From Synechococcus sp. CS-1329 (lineage in GTDB: Bacteria > Cyanobacteriota > Cyanobacteriia > PCC-6307 > Cyanobiaceae), in the NCBI RefSeq assembly GCF_025128055.1, contig NZ_JAHLYS010000016.1, positions 1 to 64,000 on the forward strand: a stretch of DNA of 64,000 bases. Direction: 5' to 3'. Numbering within the stretch: position 1 is the first letter of the stretch; each line of letters starts with the position of its first letter. Under the pieces are notes generated by a model that saw nothing but the letters and a program-made list of their open reading frames with translations, made no database searches and was not told the origin of the DNA. The position numbers were made by a program, and so were the translations under genes. Below are positions 58,079 through 64,000 of the stretch, piece after piece.

Positions 58079-58402
58079 ATGAGTGACAGCTTCACCGTGA
58101 CCGCCGAGCTCGGCGGCGTCAGCCACATCTTTCCCTGCCGGGCTGATCAGACCGTGCTCGCGGCCGCTGAGCAGGCGGGTGTTCCCCTGCCCAGTTCCTG
58201 CTGCTCCGGAGTCTGCACCACCTGCGCGGCCCGCCTGCGCCAGGGGGAGGTGCATCAGCCCGATGCCATGGGTGTCAAGGCCGATCTGCAGGCCGAGGGC
58301 TATGCCCTCCTCTGTGTCTCCTATCCCCGCAGCGATCTGAACCTGCTGGCGGGCCAGGAAGATGCGCTCTACGAAGCCCAGTTCGGCCAGTTCCAGCGCT
58401 GA
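58079..58402 (+). CDS. plant-type 2Fe-2S ferredoxin
   Basis: A 107-residue electron carrier with the plant-type motif CCSGVCTTC (Cys x4 Cys x2 Cys) and a fourth cysteine in ALLCVSYP. It is not the main photosynthetic ferredoxin by its start (SDSFTVTAELGGVSHIFP), more like a minor or C-terminally extended type. It may serve the upstream oxygenase (inference). Confidence 0.92.
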   Translation: MSDSFTVTAELGGVSHIFPCRADQTVLAAAEQAGVPLPSSCCSGVCTTCAARLRQGEVHQPDAMGVKADLQAEGYALLCVSYPRSDLNLLAGQEDALYEAQFGQFQR

Positions 58403-58413
58403 CGCTCCCACCT

Positions 58414-58611
58414 GTGCCCCGGCTTGAGACAGTGGACTTCTGGTTGGAGGCAGCCCCTGGGGAGCTGCTGCCCCAGGTGCTTACCGCTCTGGCCGAGCGT
58501 GGGGATGGAGAGGCCCTGCGCTGGGCCATCACGGCTGTTCTGCCGGCCACTGGGGGGTCTTTGCAGCGGCGGCGGCTGAGGATCGAAGCGGTGCTGTTGG
58601 TGCTGCCTTGA
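58414..58611 (+). CDS. small uncharacterised protein
   Basis: A 65-residue ORF from a GTG, ending 4 bases inside the DUF3326 start (TTGA). It contains VDFWLEAAPGELLPQVLTALAERG and LRWAITAVLP, which read as an ordinary folded protein. No family is known to me. Position and overlap favour a real gene. Confidence 0.55.
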   Translation: MPRLETVDFWLEAAPGELLPQVLTALAERGDGEALRWAITAVLPATGGSLQRRRLRIEAVLLVLP

Positions 58612-59768
58612 GCCGGCCCCTGCCCACCCTGCTGGTGATTCCCACCGGCATCGGCTGCGCCATCGGTGGCTATGCCGGCGATGGCCTGCCGGCGGCCCGG
58701 CTGCTGGCGGCGGCCTCCGGCTGTCTGATCACCCATCCCAATGCCCTCAATGCGGCCTCCCTCTACTGGAGTGATCCGCGGATCCACTACGTGGAGGGCT
58801 GGGCTCTGAACCGTTTCGCAGCGGGCGACCTGGCTTTGGCGCCGGTGGCGTCGCAGCGGGTGGGTCTGCTGCTGGATGCCGGCATCGAGGAGGAGCTGCG
58901 CCTGCGCCATCTTCAGGCGGCGGAGGCCTGCCGCGCCAGCCTGGGCCTCTCGATCGGCCCAGTGATCAGCACCGACGTGCCCCTGGAGGTGAGCCTTTCG
59001 CTGGGCCCCAGCGGGGTGAGCAGCGGCCGTATCGGCCGCCCCGATGCCCTGATCCGGGCGGGGGAGCGCCTGCGTCAGGCCGGGGCCACCGCCATCGCCG
59101 TGGTGGCCCGTTTCCCCGACGACCCCGGCAGTGAGGCCCTGGCCTCCTACCGCCAGGGCAGCGGCGTGGATGCCCTGGCCGGCGCTGAAGCCGTGATCAG
59201 CCACCTGCTCAGTCGCCAGCTGGGCCTGCCCTGCGCCCATGCCCCGGCCCTGGCCCCTCTGGCCCTGGATCCAGGCCTGAATCCCCTGGCGGCGGCGGAG
59301 GAACTGGGTCATACCTTCCTGCCCTGTGTGCTGGTGGGCCTGAGCCGGGCTCCCGATCTGATCTCCCTGAGCAGCGGGCCGGGGCTCGGGCCTGACCCTG
59401 GGCTCCTTGGCGAGGCCGTGATCCATCCCAGCCGGATCGGAGCGGTGGTGGCCCCGGCCGGTGCCCTCGGCGGTGAAGCGGTTCTGGCCTGCGCGGAGCG
59501 GGGCATCCCCCTGATCGTCGTGGAGGGCAACCCCTGCCTGCTGCAGGTGAGCGCCGAGCACCTCGGCCTGCGCGCGATTGCCGCAGCCAGCTATGCGGAG
59601 GCGGCTGGCCTCGTGCTGGCCCTGCGCGAAGGCCTGCAGCCGGCGGCCCTGCGGCGGCCCCTGCCGCCCATGGAGCAGCTCAGCGCAGACAGGCCATCGG
59701 ATGGCGGGTCGGCATCCCCAGCGCCTTGGCCACGCCGGGATGACAGACCGCCCCATCCACCGTGTTGA
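58608..59768 (+). CDS. DUF3326 protein
   Basis: A 386-residue protein of DUF3326, seen mainly in cyanobacteria and some other bacteria and lacking a known function. It opens PLPTLLVIPTGIGCAIGGYAGD and has CLITHPNALNAASLYW, VISTDVPLEVSLSLG and IPLIVVEGNPCLL. A TTG start overlaps the small ORF by 4 bases. Its Pro/Ser-rich last 30 residues overlap the convergent alanine dehydrogenase gene by 89 bases. Confidence 0.88.
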   Translation: MSRPLPTLLVIPTGIGCAIGGYAGDGLPAARLLAAASGCLITHPNALNAASLYWSDPRIHYVEGWALNRFAAGDLALAPVASQRVGLLLDAGIEEELRLRHLQAAEACRASLGLSIGPVISTDVPLEVSLSLGPSGVSSGRIGRPDALIRAGERLRQAGATAIAVVARFPDDPGSEALASYRQGSGVDALAGAEAVISHLLSRQLGLPCAHAPALAPLALDPGLNPLAAAEELGHTFLPCVLVGLSRAPDLISLSSGPGLGPDPGLLGEAVIHPSRIGAVVAPAGALGGEAVLACAERGIPLIVVEGNPCLLQVSAEHLGLRAIAAASYAEAAGLVLALREGLQPAALRRPLPPMEQLSADRPSDGGSASPAPWPRRDDRPPHPPC

Positions 59769-60837
59769 GGCCGGAGAGCAGCTCGGGCTGTTCGGTGACC
59801 GCTTCCACCAGGCCCCGGCCGGCGATGCCCATGATGTAGGGCAGGGTGACGCTGACCAGGGCTTCGGTGGAGGTGAAGGGGACGGCCCCGGGCATGTTGC
59901 CCACGGCGTAGTGCTGCACGCCGTGGATGGTCACCACGGGATCGGTGTGGGTGGTCTCACGGCTGGTGGCGATGCAGCCCCCCTGATCGATCGCCACATC
60001 GACGATCACCGAGCCGGGCTTCATTCGCTTGACCAACTCCTCACCCACCAGGGTGGGGGCCCGGCCGCCGGGGGTGAGCACGGCACCCACCACCAGATCA
60101 GCGCTGGGCACCAGCCGCTCGATCAGGCTGTTGCTGCTGATCAGGCTGACCATTCGCCCGATCCGTTGGGGCTCCAGCAGGCGCAGGCGCTGGGGGTTGC
60201 GATCCAGCAGGAACACCTCCGCGTCCATGGCCGCAGCCACCCGGGCGGCATGCCAGCCCACGGTGCCGGCCCCGAGCACGATCACCCGTGCCGGCCGCAC
60301 CCCGGCACAGCCGCCCATCAGCACACCCCGGCCGCCATGGGGTTTCTCAAGCAGGTGGGCTCCCACCTGGGCGGCCAGCCGGCCGGCGATCTCGCTCATC
60401 GGCGCCAGCAGCGGCAGGTTGCCGTTGTCGAGCTGGACGGTTTCGTAGGCGACGCCCGTGGTGCCCGCCTCCAGCAGGGCGCGGCCCACCTCGGGGTAGG
60501 CCGCCAGGTGCAGATAGGTGAACAACACCTGATCGCCGCGCAGGAAGGGAAATTCCTCCGCCTGGGGTTCCTTCACCTTCACCACCAGATGGGCCCCCCA
60601 CGCCTCCTCGCGCCCCACCAGGAGGGCGCCCGCCTCGGCGTAGCTGGCGTCCTCCATGCCGGCCCCCTGGCCGGCTCCGGCTTCGACCCGCACCTCCAGG
60701 CCCTGGGACACCAGCTCCCTCACCCCGTCGGGGCTGAGGGCCACCCGCTGTTCATCCCGTTTGATCTCCCGGGGAACACCGATGCTCGCGATCGGTGCCG
60801 CTGGGCCCATGCTGGCCATGCCACTGAGAAGCTTCAT
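59680..60837 (-). CDS. ald: alanine dehydrogenase
   Basis: Ald interconverts alanine and pyruvate plus ammonia with NAD. It has IGVPREIKRDEQRVALSP near the start, KVKEPQAEEF, the Rossmann motif VIVLGAGTVGWHAARVA and GNMPGAVPFTSTEAL. Normal length is about 365; ATG at 60837 gives 385 with a short Met/Ser/Pro lead, and 60819 is an alternative. Confidence 0.95.
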   Translation of the reverse strand: MKLLSGMASMGPAAPIASIGVPREIKRDEQRVALSPDGVRELVSQGLEVRVEAGAGQGAGMEDASYAEAGALLVGREEAWGAHLVVKVKEPQAEEFPFLRGDQVLFTYLHLAAYPEVGRALLEAGTTGVAYETVQLDNGNLPLLAPMSEIAGRLAAQVGAHLLEKPHGGRGVLMGGCAGVRPARVIVLGAGTVGWHAARVAAAMDAEVFLLDRNPQRLRLLEPQRIGRMVSLISSNSLIERLVPSADLVVGAVLTPGGRAPTLVGEELVKRMKPGSVIVDVAIDQGGCIATSRETTHTDPVVTIHGVQHYAVGNMPGAVPFTSTEALVSVTLPYIMGIAGRGLVEAVTEQPELLSGLNTVDGAVCHPGVAKALGMPTRHPMACLR

Positions 60838-60921
60838 CCAGGTTGGCGGGCTGGCTGTCCAATCGCCAGCTTTCGCCACGGATTGGGCACGGATTGCTCA
60901 TTCCATGGCTCATTCCATGGC

Positions 60922-62628
60922 TCAGCTGAGTGGTCCGGCGGCGATGGGCATGCGCCAGCCGCCACCGAAGGCCCGGCCGCTCACTTTCAGCAGCGGGGCC
61001 GCCTGGCGTCGCTTGAATTCGGCCCGGCGCAGCAGCTGGTACACCCGCCGCGCCAGCTCGGGCTCCACCTCTCCAGCTGTGATCAGCTCTTCGGGGGAGC
61101 GCAAGTGCTCGATGTAGGCCTTCAGCAGGGGATCGAGCTGGTCGTAGTCGGGCAGGGAATCGCTGTCGCGCTGGTCGGGCCTCAGTTCGGCGCTGGGGGG
61201 CTTGGTGCGGATCGCTGCGCCGATCAGCTCGCCGTTGGCGGGCAGGCCCAGGGACCGACGACAAGCCGCGGTGGCCTCGCAATCGAGCCAGTGGCAGAGC
61301 CGGAAGACGGTGGTTTTGTAGAGATCGCCGATCACGGCGAGTCCGCCGTTCATGTCGCCGTAGAGGGTGCAATAGCCCACGGCCAGTTCCGATTTGTTGC
61401 CTGTGGAGAGCAACAGACGACCCTGCTGGTTGGCCACCGCCATCAGCAGGGTGCCGCGGATGCGCGACTGCAGATTCTCGGCCGTCAGCCCCTGGGGACC
61501 CCCCTCCAGAACTGGATCCAGGCTGTGGTCGAAGGCCCCCATCAGCGATTCGATCGCCATGGTCTGGTGGGGCAGCCCCAGCCGGTGGGCGAGATCGATC
61601 GCATCAAGGCTTGACCCGGCTGAGCTGTAGGGAGAGGGCATCAGCAGGGCCTGCACCTGCTCAGGCCCCAGGGCCGCCGCGGCGATCACGGCCACCAGAG
61701 CCGAATCGATGCCGCCGCTCAACCCCAGCACCACCCGCTGGAAACCGCATTTGCGGGCGTAGTCGGACACCCCCAGCACCAGCACCCGGAACAGTTGTTC
61801 CAGGGGCGCCGGCGGCGCTGCTGGGGCCTGTGCTGGTGTCGTGGGCCGGGGGCTGGGCTCCCAGAGCTCAAGGGCCACCTGAGCGCAGGGCAGCTGGCAC
61901 AGCACCCGGGCCTGGGGATCGATCACGAAGCTGCCCCCGTCAAAGACCAGCTCGTCGTTGCCCCCCACCTGGTTCACGTAGACCACCGGACAGCTCAGCC
62001 GGGCCGCCGCCGCCGCCGCCAGCTCCAGACGCAGCTCCGGTTTGCCCTGGGCGAAAGGAGAGGCGGAGAGGTTCAGCAGCAGATCGGGGTGTTGGGGGGC
62101 CAGCTCCGCGATCGGGTCGGCCCCCGCCAGCCGCTGGCCCTGTACCCGCTCCTCCACCCAGAGGTCTTCGCAGATGGTGAGCCCCAGGCGCCAGACCCGA
62201 TCGGCCCCCGGCCACTCCAGCAGGCAGGCCTGATCTCCGGGCTGGAAGTAGCGCCGTTCATCGAAGACGTCGTAGCTGGGCAGCAGCCGCTTGCGGGCCA
62301 CCACCCGCCAGCTGCCCCGTTGCACCAGGGCGGCGGCGTTGTGCAGGGCCGGCAGCTCGCGGCCGGCGATCGGCTCCACCAGGCCCAGCAGCAGCCCCAG
62401 ACCCGGCGGGAGCTCGGCGGCGAGGCCATTGAGCACCTGCCCCTGCAGCTGCAGCAGCGAGGGGCGCAGCAGCAGGTCGCGCGGGGGGTAGCCCCAGAGC
62501 GACAGCTCCGGGCTGATCACCAGATCGGCCCCCGCGGCCGCAGCCCGCTGGCTCTGCTCCAACAGCTGGGCGGCATTGCCGCGCAGATCCCCCACAAGGG
62601 GATTGATCTGGGCCAGGGCAAGACGCAT
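60922..62628 (-). CDS. nadE: glutamine-dependent NAD+ synthetase
   Basis: NadE converts nicotinate adenine dinucleotide to NAD+, using glutamine as nitrogen source. The 568-residue protein has an N-terminal nitrilase-type domain with Glu41 (ISPELSLWGYPPRD), Lys113 (ARKRLLPSYD) and Cys153 (TICEDLW), and a C-terminal synthetase with LGLSGGIDSALVA. Its start shares one base with the nadD stop, so the last two NAD steps are coupled. Confidence 0.97.
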   Translation of the reverse strand: MRLALAQINPLVGDLRGNAAQLLEQSQRAAAAGADLVISPELSLWGYPPRDLLLRPSLLQLQGQVLNGLAAELPPGLGLLLGLVEPIAGRELPALHNAAALVQRGSWRVVARKRLLPSYDVFDERRYFQPGDQACLLEWPGADRVWRLGLTICEDLWVEERVQGQRLAGADPIAELAPQHPDLLLNLSASPFAQGKPELRLELAAAAAARLSCPVVYVNQVGGNDELVFDGGSFVIDPQARVLCQLPCAQVALELWEPSPRPTTPAQAPAAPPAPLEQLFRVLVLGVSDYARKCGFQRVVLGLSGGIDSALVAVIAAAALGPEQVQALLMPSPYSSAGSSLDAIDLAHRLGLPHQTMAIESLMGAFDHSLDPVLEGGPQGLTAENLQSRIRGTLLMAVANQQGRLLLSTGNKSELAVGYCTLYGDMNGGLAVIGDLYKTTVFRLCHWLDCEATAACRRSLGLPANGELIGAAIRTKPPSAELRPDQRDSDSLPDYDQLDPLLKAYIEHLRSPEELITAGEVEPELARRVYQLLRRAEFKRRQAAPLLKVSGRAFGGGWRMPIAAGPLS

Positions 62629-63242
62629 CAGCGCTGGGGAGGGCGGCTGGTCTGGCGGGAGCGCAGACCGTAGAGATTCTGCTCCAGCAGCACCGGCCAG
62701 AGCTCCGGCGGCACCAGCTGGGGGTCAGGGTGCCGGCGGATGGCGGAGCTGGCCGTGGCGGGAATCTGCAGGGGCAGCACCTCCACCCGGCCACCGCGCC
62801 GGTTGAGCCGCTCGATCTCCAGGGGGTCCAGCGCCCAGCCCAGCCTCGGCACCACCGCCAGGCGGCAGCGGCGCAGGATTTCATCCACGGCGTACCAGCT
62901 CTGGATCTGGGGCAGCAGGTCGCTGCCCACCACGAACACCAACTCCGCCTGTGGCCACTGCCGCGCTGCCCGCTCGAGGGTGTCGAGGGCCCTGGGGCTG
63001 CTCAGGCTCTGGTCGAGGCGCAGATTTGGACTCTCCAGTCCGTCCACGACGGCCTCCAGCAGGGCCGCCCGCACGGCCAGTGGTGCCCCATGGTTCTTGA
63101 AGGGGTTGTCGCTGGCCCAGGTCCTCACCAGGGGGTAGTGCTGGCTGAGCCCCGCCAGCAGACTGCGGTGCCCCAGGGTGGGTGGATCGGCGCTGGTGCC
63201 GAACAGGGCCACCGAGGCCGGCTGGCTGGCGGTTTCACTCAC
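62628..63242 (-). CDS. nadD: nicotinate-nucleotide adenylyltransferase
   Basis: NadD makes nicotinate adenine dinucleotide from nicotinate mononucleotide and ATP. The 204-residue protein has the nucleotidyltransferase motif FGTSADPPTLGHRSL and VVGSDLLPQI. A GTG at 63242 overlaps the upstream stop by 4 bases (GTGA) and was preferred to 63299, which would overlap much more of the neighbour. Confidence 0.93.
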   Translation of the reverse strand: MSETASQPASVALFGTSADPPTLGHRSLLAGLSQHYPLVRTWASDNPFKNHGAPLAVRAALLEAVVDGLESPNLRLDQSLSSPRALDTLERAARQWPQAELVFVVGSDLLPQIQSWYAVDEILRRCRLAVVPRLGWALDPLEIERLNRRGGRVEVLPLQIPATASSAIRRHPDPQLVPPELWPVLLEQNLYGLRSRQTSRPPQR

Positions 63243-64000
63243 GGCAGCAGGCTGACGCTGACGGGCTCTCGGCCATCCTGCTGCCACTGCTCCAGCCACT
63301 GACGGGCCTGGGGGTCATGGCGCCCCAGGCGGCGCAGCAGAGCCCCGGGGCGGGCACGGCCGCTCTGGGCCCCTTTGAGCAGGGCGGCGGCCGCCAGGCG
63401 CCCGGTCCGGCGCGTGGTCCGGACCGCCAAGGCTGCCTGGGCCAGGGCCACCGGCGCCGCCGGAGCCAGGGACAGCCCGGCGGTGGCCGGTGCCGCCAGC
63501 AGCAGCACATTGCGTACGGCTCCCAGCAGCAGTTGCAGGGCCAGCTGGGCGCCGCCCAGTAGGGCGCTGTGGCCGGAGAGGCGGCCCAGCAGTGCCCTGG
63601 CCTGGGGGCCACTCAGCGGCAGGCCATAGAGCTCGCAGAGCTGCAGCACCAGGGCCGTATCCAGGGCCAGCCCAGCGGCCAGATCCAGCAGGATCAGGGG
63701 GTTGGCAGCCACACCGGTGGCCTTGAGGGCCGCGAAACGTCCGATCAGGGTCTGGGCCTCCCGGCGGTGCTGCAGCAGGCGCCAGTGCGAAAGGCGCTGG
63801 TTGAAGCGATCACCGGCCGCCAGGGCGTTGAGAGCCAGCAGCAGCTCCCCATGGGCCCGCAGCAGGTCGTTGAGCCGCTGGCGCAGGGGCTCCACCTGCG
63901 GCGGCTGCGGCTCGCTGCGCACCCGCCCGTCGGGCCGCAGCACTCCGGCCCGGGGCGCGGCGGCAACGGCCACCAGCTCCAGCTCCCGCGCGCCGGCGGG
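63239..64000 (-). CDS. DUF697 (YcjF-like) GTPase family protein, 5' truncated
   Basis: The frame is open to the window edge, so the N-terminal part, where an Era-type GTP-binding domain would be expected, is missing. The visible 253 residues contain the hydrophobic DUF697 region (NPLILLDLAAGLALDTALVL, LYGLPLSGPQARALLGRL, then hydrophobic helices). Such proteins are membrane-linked and of unclear role. The last gene overlap ties it to nadD and nadE. Confidence 0.75.
   Translation of the reverse strand, partial: PAGARELELVAVAAAPRAGVLRPDGRVRSEPQPPQVEPLRQRLNDLLRAHGELLLALNALAAGDRFNQRLSHWRLLQHRREAQTLIGRFAALKATGVAANPLILLDLAAGLALDTALVLQLCELYGLPLSGPQARALLGRLSGHSALLGGAQLALQLLLGAVRNVLLLAAPATAGLSLAPAAPVALAQAALAVRTTRRTGRLAAAALLKGAQSGRARPGALLRRLGRHDPQARQWLEQWQQDGREPVSVSLLP

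Noticed and set aside
59578-61614. 678-codon plus-strand frame
   Set aside because: Antisense to ald and nadE and overlapping DUF3326; composition is of shadow type.

Overview
The window looks like the chromosome of a unicellular picocyanobacterium of the Synechococcus/Cyanobium type. The evidence is an RNA polymerase beta' subunit split into rpoC1 and rpoC2, phycobilisome core genes (apcA, apcB, apcC, apcE), the cyanobacterial ATP synthase order atpI-B-E-G'-F-H-A-G, a high-light-inducible protein, Ycf35, plastid-type Ccs1/CcdA cytochrome c maturation, and many DUF families known mainly from cyanobacteria. The DNA is G+C-rich, so long spurious antisense frames are common, and GTG and TTG starts are frequent. 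The allophycocyanin genes argue against Prochlorococcus.

Layout. 1-540: non-coding DNA with a terminator, two copies of a GGGCCC-centred palindrome and tRNA-Thr(CGU). 585-7687: the translation/transcription cluster rimP-nusA-ylxR-infB-membrane protein on the minus strand, then a four-cysteine small protein. 7868-12474: htrA, rpiA, hisD, rpsT, tatD. 12685-23312: rpoB-rpoC1-rpoC2, a tiny Hlip gene and rlmN. 23341-28376: a sodium:solute symporter, a one-helix protein, a HEAT-repeat protein, then DUF2997-Ycf35-ferredoxin-aldo/keto reductase, with the last three overlapping. 28377-34888: rsmG, a J-domain protein and DUF3143, then a biotin operon bioF-bioK-bioC-bioD-(51-aa membrane protein)-bioA. 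34900-41068: Ski2-like helicase, purB, tlyA, glnB with a small upstream ORF and a perfect NtcA-type site, and DUF4278. 41336-45068: queF, ccs1, ccdA, ftsW. 45218-49905: apcC, apcB, apcA and apcE. 50073-58611: a methyltransferase, the ATP synthase operon, and a tail of 2OG-Fe(II) oxygenase, 2Fe-2S ferredoxin and a small ORF. 58608-64000: DUF3326, alanine dehydrogenase, nadE, nadD and a DUF697 GTPase cut by the window edge.

Most genes are housekeeping and sit in familiar neighbourhoods. No prophage, insertion sequence, CRISPR array or defence island is visible. The less explained material lies in small overlapping genes: the 51-aa membrane protein inside the biotin operon, the ferredoxin/aldo-keto reductase pair attached to Ycf35, the ORF between an NtcA site and glnB, and the redox genes riding on the end of the atp operon. 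Intergenic palindromes near 330, 7780, 40780 and 41245 are the main unexplained non-coding structures.
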